From: Apostichopus japonicus
Taxonomy: Eukaryota; Echinodermata; Holothuroidea; Aspidochirotida; Stichopodidae
Direction of reading: 5' to 3'
DNA: 64,000 bases
Assembly (NCBI RefSeq): GCF_037975245.1
Contig: NC_092567.1
Coordinates: 21,862,376-21,926,375 of the forward strand
Positions 26,101 through 32,573 of this stretch are shown piece by piece. Each line of letters starts with the position of its first letter. The stretch's first letter is position 1. The notes beneath the pieces are model-generated. The model had not been told where the DNA came from. It saw nothing but the letters and a program-made list of their open reading frames with translations, and searched no databases. The position numbers were made by a program, and so were the translations under genes.

Positions 26101-29100
26101 AACAGTCACCATATCGTCTGACCGTGTAATGTCGAATTATGAATCAAATGTTACATTTAAGTTTTTCAGAAGGATGCAGACAATTTTTTCCAAGAATGGA
26201 AAAGACAGCTTTAAGTACATGCCAGCTCTAACAGTTTCAGTGGTATCACTTAAGGGTGTCCTGAGGAGGGGGGGGACTTGCTCTCCAAATAAAAAGTGTT
26301 TCCCCCCCCCAGATGCGATTTGTAGTGTTAAAAGGAATATTGAAACAAAAACTTTATCTGCCTCAATTAAAAACATAAATATCGGACAGACTAAGCCCAA
26401 AAATTACTGAACATAAAGTTGCAAAATATAGCACCAGATTGCATCTAAGGACCCTTAATTAATAAAAAATTTCTTGAATTTCTTAGACCCATCCCCCAGG
26501 ACAGCATTCACAAATAAACACTGTGGCCCACTAATTAAGTGCTGTGCCCCCCCCCCCTCTGTGCCTCCAAAGATTGAACTGTCTGATGAGACATAACGAT
26601 TTATGATTAGTCTGATGATGGGATCTCAAAATTCACATAGACAAAAAGAGAAGCGAATTAACATGGAGCTGTGCTTTTCTATGTGAAGGATGTTTTGTAA
26701 AATCTTCAGGTGTCGAGCAACGGTCTCCAGGTTCTTTCGTTTTTGTCCTTGAAATCTCTACCTTTACTCCTTCAGGGTGATGTAGGAAGAGGGGGGGGGG
26801 GTGAAGGATGGCAGGTTTAGCTCTAATCTACATTAACTAAGCTCACCGAGACAATTCTTGCCATTTGGTGCTAGTTGATAACCATGAAGACAGCTGCACC
26901 TGACCCCAGGGCCTAGGTTGGTGCAAGACTGCTCGCATCTACCATTGTCATCTGCACAGCTGGATATTTCAAAATCGTCTGAGTCTTGAGAAATAAAAAG
27001 AAAACAAAAAATATGTGTCGTCGTGAATATGAGACATACTGTAGAGTCGAATGAGTCAACAACACACTGGGTTAAGACCAGTAGAAGTGTGAACAGATTA
27101 ATTGTCAAATAGATAAATGAATAAAATATACATGGGAGAAGACATTGACAGTTTGCTGTGTAAATTCCCCTTGAAGAAAACTAGAAGAGAAATCAAATTT
27201 TGTCATTACAGCTGTGAATGAATTTTATTTTTTTGTAAAATTGTCTAAACTTTTATAATTATTTTTTTTTCAACCAAGATAGAAGTATTACAAAGTTTTG
27301 AAACAGTAACAGTTGTGGTTGTTTTCTTGTTAATTCTGAACATGAGGGCTTAGGGTAAGTAAGATCCCCCTCTTTACACCCTTACCCTAGCCTTCATCAA
27401 CCAAACCCCCCCCCCCACCACCTCTTTGTTCTTCTCAGTCAAAATTTCAATTCCAAAAAACTGCTCGGCTAGAATTGATTCAATCGGGTATTACTTACTG
27501 CAATTATAGTGTGGCAATTCATCACTGCCATCCGGGCAGTCTATATATCTGTTGCATACTTTGTGAGCACCGATACAGTCGTTGTTGGTGGCGCACTGAA
27601 ACTGGTCCTTGGCACAGTAAGATTCTTCTGTTAAATTCATCAAAATGAACAAAAACAAAAACAAAGCTCGAGCTTCCGTGAAAGTACTCAAAAGTGTGTA
27701 TGGGACAGATTTATAAAATCTGTGCGGCTTAAAGGCATTGAAGACTCGCCCCAAACAGCGTGTCGCCCTCTGAAACAAGTTAACTTTCCGTTGCTTGCAA
27801 GTGAAGTTTTTCTTCTTGTCGCTACAAAATGCAGACAGTAATGAAACATGATACCTTGTTATCTTTATCTAGACCTGAGATGTCCATCACTGCTATGTAC
27901 ACTGTGTTGTGGGTATTCACCGCAGCTGTATGTACTGACATGAACACTAGTGTCTAATTACCGACGGTAGCAAGGGGTGTGTGTATTTTCTGGGATCGAA
28001 GGTGGTGTCTAACACTTCTGTTACACCTCATTCGAAACTAGGTCAGATTGCCGGCATGAGACGTTTCTTAGTGCGCAAGTCTCCACTCCCTTTAAGTGCC
28101 TTCCATGGCCATGATACTACTGCAGTGGTCTAATAGCTAGGAGCAGGAATATTAAGGGAATTCTGCTTGCACTCCTAAATCATGCTGTTGTACTCCCGGT
28201 ACTACAAGTCAACCCCTGGTTTATATCGAACCTAACCACAACCTACCACAGTCGACTTCATCTGAGCCATCGGCACAGTCTTCCTCGCCATCGCACTTCC
28301 AGGCCTGGGTGATACAACGACCGGACGAACACTGGAACTGATTTCCGATGCATGTTATGTTACCTGTCAGTGATAAGAATAAAAGAAAATTAATAAAAAT
28401 CTACAAAATATTAAAGACTTTCTAAATTCATATAACCCTACTGATTCACTCTATTTTTTTGACATTCAAATAAAGTTGCCCACTTTCTATGATCCACATA
28501 CCAAGAAATGAAGTTCTTCCAATGGCATATCCATTTCTGGAGTTATCATGATGACAACCCAAGGTATCACAAACCCACAAATACAAGCAACCACCATTAC
28601 ACAATTTTTTCAATTTCAAGTTTCAATTTCAAATATCAATTTTCAATTTTTTTTTTCAATTTCAAGTTTCAATTCCAATTTCAAAAAATATTTCTCATAT
28701 GTTTGTACAAGATTAATACAAACTAACATTACAGTAGGAAGGTTAACATATGAAGGACACTAGAAAAACAGGAAGGCTGTTAACTCACATGAATTCATTT
28801 TCCTTTGGTAAGCAGACCCAAAAAAGTATACCTCTTTTAAATCTAAGACAAGGAAGAAATCTTACCACAGCCCAATTCATCAGACAAGTCGTCACAATCC
28901 TGGTCGCCATCGCAACGCCACATCGCATTGATGCAGGTATCATCACTAGTACAAGAAATTTCATCAGCTTGGCATCGCTCTGCCAATGAGAAAGAAAAAG
29001 CATTGCTAATTCCTCGAATTGTGATCACAGCATATGTGTAAATTCGCCAAAAAAAGTTGGTTTAAAGACAAACAGGTCAACACTTGTCCTACCAGACTTT

Positions 29101-32100
29101 CATTATGGTTATACCTATAGCCTAGCCTACTTTCTACGTAAAGGACTTAACTATCTCTACCCCCTTCCCCCCCCCCCCTCTCCCTCCAATATGCATGCTA
29201 CAAATTGCAAGAAGTTTTCAAAATCACTATCAGAGTAAAAAGTGAATCAAGCAGTGAGACACTTACCAAGACATTCGAGTTCATCGCTTCCATCCTGGCA
29301 ATCTTCTTCACCGTCGCAATAGTAATGCATGAATATGCATTCCCCAGATGAACAAAGGAACTGCTCGTGGGGGCAAACAGGTGTATCAAAATCTGATGTC
29401 ATGACAAAAAAAAAGAAGATATAATTCATATACCATGTGCATAAGATGCAAAAAAGAAAATCACAATATAAAGATATAACAAACGAACACCTTAGTGTTC
29501 AACTGTCAGAATATAAAAAGGGAAAGTGATTTATAATCTTAAGACTATGGAACAACTTGAAATACAACTTTCAAAATCCCCATCCTCCTCTTCCCCCCCC
29601 CCCCCCAACCTCCCTCTTTCCAATCATGTTTTCAGCACCATTTCATATCTCCCAATTTCTCTCCTCCCTCGCATCCCCCCCCCCTCCTCCCACCTCCCTC
29701 TTTCCAATCATGTTTTCAGTAACTGCACCATTTCCCAATCTCTCCACCCTCCTGTTCCCCCCCCTTCCCAATTTCTTCCCCCACGATATGCGCCCCATAC
29801 ATTTCATCAACTCACCACAATCTACTTCATCAGACCCGTCCATACAATCCCTGTCCCCGTCACATTTCCAGACACTGTCGATACATCCCCCTTCCAGGCA
29901 GGCATACTCTGAAGGTCGACAAGTCCCATCTGTAACAGGAAAACATGAAACATGTCAACATTTACTTGAGAAACATGTGATACAGGCACTTTGGATGGTA
30001 GAATGAGAAGGGAGGGCACTGACCGGAAGGGTCGGTCATAGAGGGCGCACAGTGTTAAAAGGTTATCAGGACATTCTAGGCACAATTGAAAGAGGATGCT
30101 AAGGTTGTGAGGAGACAGGTAAGCGAGGAGTGAAGTAAATACATGACACAGAATGGGACAAAGAATGTTCCACATCTTGCCAAGTGGCATGTTGTGTCAT
30201 GGTCAAAAATAATCTTTGAAATCGATATGAGGTGGGAACTGGTGTTATTTGTCTGAGCTATGGTGGGATAATATTATGGTTTTGGCCAGTAGTTGCCAAC
30301 ATTTGTCACACCTGCATCAGTCGAGATGACTTTATACTACAGTATTGACTCACAAAAACAGCGACAAGGCTTCTTCCGATGTGAATGAAATCATCTAAAT
30401 TATTCAGCACAGAGTTTAGATACATTCTAGATACTTATAACCATCCCATCCCTTGAGGGATGTCACATGAACAATATTGACAGATACTAACATTTTCTTG
30501 CCTCGGTTTTTAAGCTCTCAGATATGGAGACCAAGATTTTATCTTTTGAGCACAGTTGAACATATTTTCACCTTGCAGGCAAGGGGGGGGGGGGGAGGGA
30601 GGCAAATGCCAGGGGAAGGTATGAAATGGGAAAGAGAGAGGGGATTAAAGGGAAAGGGGAGTGGAATGGATCAAAGGGTAAGAGAAGCCGAGAATGGAAA
30701 ACGGGAGGGGCAGTAATGCATTACTGACAAATGTAGCACAAAAACTTGATTTTTGAAATTTCCAACAGGAGAAAATGTTATAGTTTGTTTTTAGTATAAG
30801 TTTGAGAATGCCTTCCTTACTTAAAACAATTATGCAATTAGGGAACTGCTTTCCTTTGCATTTTTCTCAAAATTATAAGCACGATGGACTTAGCAGCTTA
30901 CCACATATTTCATCGGAGCCGTCCATACAGTCATCGTCTCCATCACACGCCCACGAGGATCGGATGCAGTTACCGTTGTGACACTGAAATTTATCATTCT
31001 CTAACGAACAATTCTGAGCCACTGTGTTGAGATGAAAGAGACAATGCATCATATGTTTTATTTTATTTTATTTTTTATTTATTTCCAGTATAAATATAAA
31101 TATTTATAAACAGGCCATCAAAAGTCAGAATGTAATAAGAAAATATTAATTTTAAATGTTAGTGTACAAAAAAAACCAAAAAAAAATATACAAACGTACA
31201 AGTGCAGCTGTCTACAATCAATTATCCAGATTACCATTTTGTAAATAAATAGCAGCACGATAAATAAAGCTATTTCTATACACATTAATTCTGAATTTTG
31301 GTGTTATTGCTTTGTTTCTAAAGTAACCTAGTAGTTTCACGAAATAGAGAGTTAAGTTCGATATGCAAAGAATGTCTGTCATTTCTCTGTATGCAATTTG
31401 CACTTCTAATGAACTCATTTTTAGCAGCAAACCGTAGATGGAAAGACAATTAAAGTTAGTTACAGACCCTCATGACATTTCCTCATACACAAGACCTTTT
31501 CCTTGGAGAGGTTTTGCAGGAACGTATTGTCAAAAGTACAATAGCGAGGTTATATACTGAGGTGCTTGGTACCTTTTCCCATTTTCCTAGTTCTTAGTTG
31601 CCATGAGAGGTACCGAGCTACGACCCACCCACCCCCCACCTCCCCAACCCCATCCCACCCACACACTCTAGTCTACTTTTTTTTATAAATTTTAACGTTA
31701 TTATAAATTTTAATTCCATAAATTTTAATTCAATAAATTTTAATTCAATAAATTTAATAAATTTTAACATTTTAAGAAATTTTAATTCAAGTCCAATCTT
31801 ACCACATCTCAATTCATCTGAGCCGTCTCCGCAATCGTTGTCCCCATCACAGACCCATTCCTGGCGGAGACATTTCCCATTGCTGCAGACAAACTCATTG
31901 GCTTTACAAGGGGGAAGGTCTGAGAACAAAGAAATGTGACTAGTCTGTTGTATGATAGTATGTATAAACAAGGTTAACAGTTTACCGTCGACTACTGTAG
32001 TGGTGCTGTTACAATGTATGTAAGAGATACAACTGTCATTAAAAATTTGTTTTAAAAAAAACGTAGGTGGTCAGGTCTTGGGGAAAAGGTGTGAGGGCAA

Positions 32101-32573
32101 TCATAAGTTACATGCTTGCTTTGTTGTACTCTGCACTCTTGACACAAACTATAGGCCTGGTTAAATGCTTATATTTCATCTAAGCCCAATACAGCATGTT
32201 TTACCATTTTCCTAACCCCTGACTCCCCTACACTGAACGATACCTCTCACGAGTGTAAAATAACACTGTGGATCAAGAGCGCTAATGTTATGAGGATCCA
32301 GGTGAGCAAAGAAACGCAGTCGAAATACAGATGTCTCCAGATGTGAGGAACTTCATCACCTTTCTTCTATCACCCTGTTTGACAATTTCCAACAATTTCC
32401 AAAACGCTTACCGCATCCTTCTTCGTCTGCGTTATCCCCGCAATCGTCGTCTTGGTCACACCTCCATTTGGATGGGATGCAGAGGCACTCGCCGGGGACC
32501 TGTACCGGACAGGCAAACTGGTGTGACTGACACTGGCATTGTTCTTCGGGAGGAGCACCCTTGGCAAAAACAA
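32..32573 (-). CDS. LRP4: LRP4 (MEGF7) agrin/MuSK co-receptor, 32 exons, both ends missing
   Basis: Single-pass type I membrane receptor. In vertebrates LRP4 binds agrin through its first propeller, activates MuSK at the neuromuscular junction, and also modulates Wnt/BMP signalling. Seen here: 8 LDLa, EGF, calcium-binding EGF, then four cycles of YWTD propeller plus EGF, a Ser/Thr/Pro stalk and a transmembrane helix. The 32 exons total 5254 nt (about 1751 residues). Human LRP4 has about 1905 residues, so a signal peptide and a tail of roughly 150 residues are missing. Every splice phase matches its neighbour, and there is no internal stop or frameshift. LDLa and EGF modules sit on single phase-1 exons; each propeller is split over four exons. 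Short stretches such as [17 protein letters not shown] and CKALGPEP match my memory of vertebrate LRP4. The span is listed as one entry; introns hold the repeats described separately. LRP4 identity is very likely; the function in this organism is inferred from the family. Confidence 0.95.
203..640. other. Intron sequence between LINE 3' end and transmembrane exon
   Basis: AT-rich intron DNA with no coding signal. It contains the 53-bp palindrome at 401-453. Confidence 0.7.
401..453. repeat. 53-bp near-perfect palindrome
   Basis: ATGGTTTGATTTTTAT at the left is answered by ATAAAAATCAAACCAT at the right, with AACGTCAGA/TCTGACGTT inside. Arms of about 26 bases have one mismatch and almost no loop. 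Confidence 0.9.
645..4480 (-). mobile_element. LINE (non-LTR retrotransposon), CR1/L2-like, apparently intact ORF
   Basis: The element lies in the intron between the stalk and transmembrane exons, in LRP4 orientation. The 3' end carries an AATAAA (667-672) followed by an (ATT)n tail, typical of CR1/L2-group elements. The 5' limit is uncertain: a (GACA)n run at 4447-4472 and about 490 bp of non-coding leader precede the ORF. No obvious target-site duplication was seen. Confidence 0.85.
858..4040 (-). CDS. LINE endonuclease/reverse transcriptase, 1060 aa
   Basis: Enzyme for target-primed reverse transcription. The apurinic-type endonuclease spans about residues 110-330, with ITETWL (140s), [11 protein letters not shown] (about 253) and LSDHYPVF (about 319) as catalytic motifs. 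The reverse transcriptase spans about 590-840: [28 protein letters not shown], motif [14 protein letters not shown] (about 687), motif [11 protein letters not shown] (about 745) and the active site FYADD (about 777). The C-terminal part ends GPRLWNELP and [11 protein letters not shown], as in many CR1/L2/jockey-group proteins. The frame is unbroken and both active sites look complete, so insertion may be recent. A separate ORF1 is not visible upstream; this clade may lack one, or the copy may be 5'-truncated. The start at 4040 is the first Met of the frame. Confidence 0.9.
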   Translation of the reverse strand: MLKYTSAQLLSIRGSLTKPLLRLPIQVYNTLKRNGISAVKPTSRGTKGIKRRRIPVRLTNTLARQVIKQRSANYDNLISLVRGQGHPGPDKNNNNNTDQLIGSFSTNSMPLKLCLINPCSVCNKATELCDFTMDNALDACVITETWLKGDERDEVILAELKPPGYHVKHVPRKGRGGGIAVMHRDSILLVPNTSNSYQSFECLECVMQTTPPVRLVTIYRPPPSKTNGNSFRTFMEEITAYFELLVISTGILLVLGDFNLHIDKPADKEGAEFISLVESLGMTQHVTGATHRGGHTLDLVLTRNMDNIVPRVAVEDKCLSDHYPVFCVLPLHCPMPKTQVITYRRTKAIQPDSFICDISASSLASISSDTPADNAISLYNSVLSSIVDSHAPKKTRRVPARSQPDWYTALIREAKQQRRQCERLWRKTRLTVHRDMFIEAKRKVNIMIAEAKSSHFHNIISENSGDSKKLFSVVSNLLGRKATPTLPPDKDSKDLVHEFSTFFIDKITRIRASIVSEGKSKSFSLTVQKPPSCALDMWEPATEDELKRIIMASPSKSCGLDPLPTNLLKQCVTPLLPVISTIVNNSLITGDVPSAFKLAHVTPLIKKPSLDPTVLSNYRPVSNLPFVSKILEKVVSSRLTSYLEHNGLQETHQSAYRKHHSTETALVRIQNDVMVALGGQKACLMVLLDLSAAFDTVDHLQLLTTLSDLGVKSTALKWMTSYLSDRQQIVCLGKDSSDPQTLECGVPQGSVLGPVLFTVYTSSLGQLLRSQDMDYHFYADDSSLYLMFHPNDITITVHRLEKCITSVRQWMSHKCLKMNDSKTEVLLISSKHLARKIECPSLIIGDHQVEPSDVAKSIGVIMDKHASMEDHITSVCRSAQYHLYNIGRIRKYLTREATEQLIHAFITSKLDYCNALLCGLPVKQIKRLQRLQNIAARIVTLTKTSSHITPILHELHWLPVSQRIRFKVLLLVFKCQNNMAPPYLQDLIRLYQPTRALRSSGHSRLEVPITKTNSYGNRAFCVAGPRLWNELPAELRTVSSLTTFKSKLKTFLFRQHFCNI
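4041..4531. other. LINE leader and intron start
   Basis: Holds the presumed LINE 5' untranslated region and a (GACA)n microsatellite at 4447-4472. A 67-codon frame at 4053-4256 (minus) shows no recognisable domain. Confidence 0.5.
4532..4727 (-). CDS. LRP4: LRP4 exon: Ser/Thr/Pro-rich stalk
   Basis: 196 nt. Reads [16 protein letters not shown], then [10 protein letters not shown], then Asn/Pro-rich sequence. A low-complexity, probably O-glycosylated juxtamembrane stalk. Acceptor ttgcag|, donor AG|GTGAGA. The end joins in phase to S-C-S-P of the next exon. Confidence 0.9.
5301..5414 (-). CDS. LRP4: LRP4 exon: EGF-like 6
   Basis: 114 nt, phase 1-1. Reads [34 protein letters not shown]. The short CACPD...C ending matches the last EGF module of vertebrate LRP4. 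Acceptor tatag|, donor A|GTGAGT. Confidence 0.93.
5786..5885. repeat. G-rich minisatellite, about 25-bp unit
   Basis: Three to four copies of a unit containing GATGGGAGTTGGTGGAGG. Confidence 0.85.
6058..6202 (-). CDS. LRP4: LRP4 exon: propeller 4, part d
   Basis: 145 nt. Reads [18 protein letters not shown], then [18 protein letters not shown]. Acceptor ctctag|, donor G|GTGAGT. Confidence 0.93.
6555..6800. repeat. 123-bp tandem duplication covering an exon 3' end and its donor
   Basis: The block TACTCTATCCTGTCCCGA and what follows occurs at 6593 and again at 6716. The right copy is the real end of the propeller 4c exon with donor ATG|GTAAGA at 6743. The left copy keeps a donor-like ATG|GTGAGA at 6620 but no acceptor. 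Confidence 0.92.
6743..6983 (-). CDS. LRP4: LRP4 exon: propeller 4, part c
   Basis: 241 nt. Reads [61 protein letters not shown]. Acceptor gttatag|, donor ATG|GTAAGA. The last part of this exon, with its donor, is duplicated 123 bp downstream in the intron. Confidence 0.94.
7681..7899 (-). CDS. LRP4: LRP4 exon: propeller 4, part b
   Basis: 219 nt. Reads [58 protein letters not shown] variant is LFWTN. Acceptor gccttag|, donor GG|GTAAGG. Confidence 0.93.
8428..8596 (-). CDS. LRP4: LRP4 exon: propeller 4, part a
   Basis: 169 nt. Reads [38 protein letters not shown]. Phase selects acceptor ccgacag| rather than the later ctccag|. Donor AT|GTAAGT. Confidence 0.92.
8991..9119 (-). CDS. LRP4: LRP4 exon: EGF-like 5
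   Basis: 129 nt, phase 1-1. Reads [33 protein letters not shown]. Acceptor catcag|, donor G|GTGAGA. Confidence 0.94.
9395..9500 (-). mobile_element. Possible Penelope/retrozyme-type fragment with hammerhead-like core
   Basis: On the minus strand CTGAAGA (9460-9454) is followed by a short imperfect stem-loop, then GAAA (9436-9433), then a 5-bp stem GTCAG/CTGAC (9431-9427 and 9421-9417). This is the layout of a hammerhead ribozyme core, as carried by Penelope-like elements and retrozymes. The cleavage-site position is G rather than H and one stem III pair is mismatched, so it is probably degenerate. Confidence 0.35.
9621..9846 (-). CDS. LRP4: LRP4 exon: propeller 3, part d
   Basis: 226 nt. 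Reads [50 protein letters not shown]. Acceptor tatgcag|, donor A|GTAAGT. Confidence 0.93.
10025..10160. repeat. AT-rich low-complexity tract
   Basis: Irregular repetition of ATTTCATTAAT-type words. Confidence 0.85.
10505..10664 (-). CDS. LRP4: LRP4 exon: propeller 3, part c
   Basis: 160 nt. Reads [38 protein letters not shown]. Acceptor aatgccag| after a T/A-rich tract, donor GAG|GTACGA. Confidence 0.93.
10923..11181 (-). CDS. LRP4: LRP4 exon: propeller 3, part b
   Basis: 259 nt. Reads [60 protein letters not shown]. Acceptor gatcag| chosen by phase; two more AGs follow within 4 nt. Donor GG|GTAGGT. Confidence 0.93.
11861..11998 (-). CDS. LRP4: LRP4 exon: propeller 3, part a
   Basis: 138 nt. 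Reads [19 protein letters not shown], then [17 protein letters not shown]. Entry strand of propeller 3 with no YWTD motif of its own. Acceptor cctacag|, donor G|GTAAGT. Confidence 0.93.
12482..12616 (-). CDS. LRP4: LRP4 exon: EGF-like 4
   Basis: 135 nt, phase 1-1. Reads [33 protein letters not shown]. Acceptor actacag|, donor G|GTAAGA. The 32-bp minisatellite lies about 230 bp upstream in the preceding intron. Confidence 0.94.
12845..13125. repeat. Minisatellite, 32-bp unit, about nine copies
   Basis: Copies of AAGTCTTTTGGAGGACATGA plus 12 bases start at 12845, 12877, 12909 and 12941 (exact 32-bp period). Slightly shortened copies continue to about 13125. The unit is not a multiple of three and the long frame over it is not a gene. 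Confidence 0.93.
13604..13790 (-). CDS. LRP4: LRP4 exon: propeller 2, part d
   Basis: 187 nt. Reads [42 protein letters not shown]. Acceptor ttggccag|, donor G|GTGATT. Confidence 0.94.
14569..14770 (-). CDS. LRP4: LRP4 exon: propeller 2, part c
   Basis: 202 nt. Reads [43 protein letters not shown]. The intron upstream (4.1 kb) carries the AGGTCA-rich tandem element. Acceptor ctgcag|, donor AGA|GTGAGT. Confidence 0.94.
15740..17100. repeat. Satellite array of 400-bp units rich in AGGTCA half-sites
   Basis: The landmark AGGTCACCAGAGGTCA begins at 15741, 16141, 16541 and 16941, an exact 400-bp period, and again at 17896 after diverged units. Neighbouring units show only a few differences. Small frames inside recur with the repeat and are not genes. 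Confidence 0.95.
18312..18377. repeat. (CA)n microsatellite
   Basis: ACACACAGACACACAT-type run, mostly pure CA towards the right. Confidence 0.95.
18875..19062 (-). CDS. LRP4: LRP4 exon: propeller 2, part b
   Basis: 188 nt. Reads [47 protein letters not shown] variant is LYWTE. Phase forces a weak donor AA|GTCAGT; joining restores K-V-M-Y-W-T-D-W with the next exon. Acceptor ttctacag|. Confidence 0.92.
19605..19816 (-). CDS. LRP4: LRP4 exon: propeller 2, part a
   Basis: 212 nt. Reads [46 protein letters not shown]. Acceptor tcaacag|, donor GAG|GTGAGA. Confidence 0.94.
20589..20705 (-). CDS. LRP4: LRP4 exon: EGF-like 3
   Basis: 117 nt, phase 1-1. Reads [25 protein letters not shown], then STCQD. 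It lacks the Gly-Gly before the second cysteine that the other inter-propeller EGF modules carry (NNGGC). Acceptor ttacag|, donor G|GTAAAT. Confidence 0.93.
21271..21335. repeat. (AAAT)n microsatellite
   Basis: Run of AATAAATAAAT with a few substitutions. Confidence 0.9.
21489..21665 (-). CDS. LRP4: LRP4 exon: propeller 1, part d
   Basis: 177 nt. Reads [23 protein letters not shown], then [17 protein letters not shown]. This closes propeller 1 and is one of the best landmarks for LRP4. One N-glycosylation sequon (NIT). Acceptor catcag|, donor G|GTAGGT. Confidence 0.95.
22157..22374 (-). CDS. LRP4: LRP4 exon: propeller 1, part c
   Basis: 218 nt. Blades 3 and 4: [13 protein letters not shown], then WPNGLVIDY and [12 protein letters not shown]. 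Acceptor tttgcag|, donor G|GTATGA. Confidence 0.94.
22543..22699 (-). CDS. LRP4: LRP4 exon: propeller 1, part b
   Basis: 157 nt. Reads [18 protein letters not shown] then RIEVAKLDG and NLDKPRAL: blade 2 with YWTD variant LYWAD. Acceptor ggttcag|, donor GG|GTAAGT. Confidence 0.94.
23064..23104. repeat. (TA)n microsatellite
   Basis: About 20 uninterrupted TA units. Confidence 0.97.
24445..24769. mobile_element. MITE-like element with terminal inverted repeats
   Basis: ACCTCATATAACCTATGCA near the left end (24462-24480) is answered by TGCATAGGTTATATGAG at 24737-24753; outer parts GAGCGACGTACTC and GAGTACGCGC also pair imperfectly. TGTGAAT occurs at 24438-24444 and 24770-24776, consistent with a 7-bp target duplication. 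No coding sequence. It lies in an LRP4 intron (propeller 1a/1b). Confidence 0.65.
24898..25128 (-). CDS. LRP4: LRP4 exon: propeller 1, part a
   Basis: 231 nt. Starts [14 protein letters not shown], the entry strand of propeller 1. Then [10 protein letters not shown] and the first YWTD-type motif LFWSD. Acceptor ccaacag|, donor G|GTTAGT. In vertebrate LRP4 this propeller is the agrin-binding one. Confidence 0.94.
25648..25773 (-). CDS. LRP4: LRP4 exon: calcium-binding EGF 2
   Basis: 126 nt, phase 1-1. Starts DLNEC, the calcium-binding EGF signature. It contains [12 protein letters not shown], which fits the Asp/Asn beta-hydroxylation consensus C-x-N-x4-F-x-C-x-C. It ends CKALG, leading straight into propeller 1 (GPEP). 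Confidence 0.93.
25774..26846. other. LRP4 intron between EGF1 and EGF2
   Basis: AT-rich DNA with several C or G homopolymers. A 129-codon plus-strand frame at 26021-26410 has no recognisable domain and looks accidental. Confidence 0.6.
26847..26984 (-). CDS. LRP4: LRP4 exon: EGF-like 1
   Basis: 138 nt, phase 1-1. Reads [18 protein letters not shown], then NGKNC: a complete EGF module. A second in-frame acceptor AG lies 6 nt further in, so the 5' edge may be 26978. Donor G|GTGAGC. Confidence 0.88.
27499..27627 (-). CDS. LRP4: LRP4 exon: LDLa 8
   Basis: 129 nt, phase 1-1. Reads CAKDQFQC and [19 protein letters not shown]. The longer end before the last cysteine matches the eighth LDLa of vertebrate LRP4. 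Acceptor ttaacag|, donor A|GTAAGT. Confidence 0.92.
28247..28363 (-). CDS. LRP4: LRP4 exon: LDLa 7
   Basis: 117 nt, phase 1-1. Reads [13 protein letters not shown] then [16 protein letters not shown]. Acceptor ctgacag|, donor G|GTAGGT. Confidence 0.92.
28600..28690. repeat. TTTCAA-rich low-complexity tract
   Basis: Irregular copies of TTTCAATTTCAAG in the LDLa 6/7 intron. Confidence 0.85.
28866..28979 (-). CDS. LRP4: LRP4 exon: LDLa 6
   Basis: 114 nt, phase 1-1. Reads RCQADEISC, then [19 protein letters not shown]. The aromatic residue before the second cysteine is replaced by Ile. Acceptor ttggcag|, donor G|GTAAGA. Confidence 0.92.
29267..29392 (-). CDS. LRP4: LRP4 exon: LDLa 5
   Basis: 126 nt, phase 1-1. 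Reads [13 protein letters not shown] then [16 protein letters not shown]. Acceptor gacatcag|, donor G|GTAAGT. Confidence 0.92.
29816..29929 (-). CDS. LRP4: LRP4 exon: LDLa 4
   Basis: 114 nt, phase 1-1. Reads [15 protein letters not shown] then [16 protein letters not shown]. Acceptor gttacag|, donor G|GTGAGT. Confidence 0.92.
29995..30141 (+). repeat. Dispersed short repeat, copy 1
   Basis: Family landmarks in order: CACTGACCGGAAG, GAGGGCGCACAGTGTTAAAA, ATTCTAGGCA, then GAGACAGGTAAGCGAGGAG and GAAGTAAAT. The family also appears at about 34.4, 46.7, 48.3, 48.7, 55.1 and 61.7 kb. No coding content. Confidence 0.8.
30902..31021 (-). CDS. LRP4: LRP4 exon: LDLa 3
   Basis: 120 nt, phase 1-1. Reads [11 protein letters not shown] then [15 protein letters not shown], all six cysteines present. 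Acceptor caacacag|, donor G|GTAAGC. Confidence 0.92.
31040..31440 (-). mobile_element. Possible 5'-truncated LINE fragment
   Basis: Minus-strand frames read [18 protein letters not shown], then after a shift [16 protein letters not shown], resembling the C-terminal end of LINE proteins. A long AT-rich trailer ending in AAATAAAATAAAATAAAA follows. Frameshifted and short. Confidence 0.4.
31680..31800. repeat. AT-rich short tandem repeat next to LDLa 2 donor
   Basis: Repeated ATAAATTTTAATTCA words with a period of about 17-19 bp, reaching to within about 20 bp of the donor. Confidence 0.88.
31803..31919 (-). CDS. LRP4: LRP4 exon: LDLa 2
   Basis: 117 nt, phase 1-1. Reads CKANEFVC then [16 protein letters not shown], a complete six-cysteine LDLa module with the acidic calcium-binding end. 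Acceptor ttctcag|, donor G|GTAAGA. Confidence 0.93.
32412..32573 (-). CDS. LRP4: LRP4 exon: end of signal peptide and LDLa 1
   Basis: Visible residues 1-54. It starts after tgtatag| in phase 1 and ends G|GTAAGC. The first residues V-F-A-K-G fit a signal-peptidase site after VFA, which supports this acceptor. LDLa 1 follows, with CxC spacing ([11 protein letters not shown]), the inserted GECLCI segment typical of the first LDLa of LRP4, and the calcium-binding end [13 protein letters not shown]. The exon carrying the start codon and hydrophobic core was not found. Confidence 0.9.

Larger units (their letters stand above)
4728..32411. other. Remaining LRP4 introns
   Basis: The other gaps between the listed exons hold AT-rich DNA, homopolymers, CT/GA tracts and the repeats listed separately. 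I saw no additional exon, RNA gene or conserved-looking block in them. Confidence 0.6.

Noticed and set aside
26021-26410. 129-codon plus-strand frame in an LRP4 intron
   Set aside because: No domain and overlapping frames on the opposite strand; looks like chance.
32-32573. LRP5/6, LRP1/2 or nidogen instead of LRP4
   Set aside because: LRP5/6 has propellers first and three LDLa modules after them. LRP1/2 are far longer with more clusters. Nidogen has one propeller. Only LRP4 has eight LDLa, two EGF and four propeller-EGF cycles.
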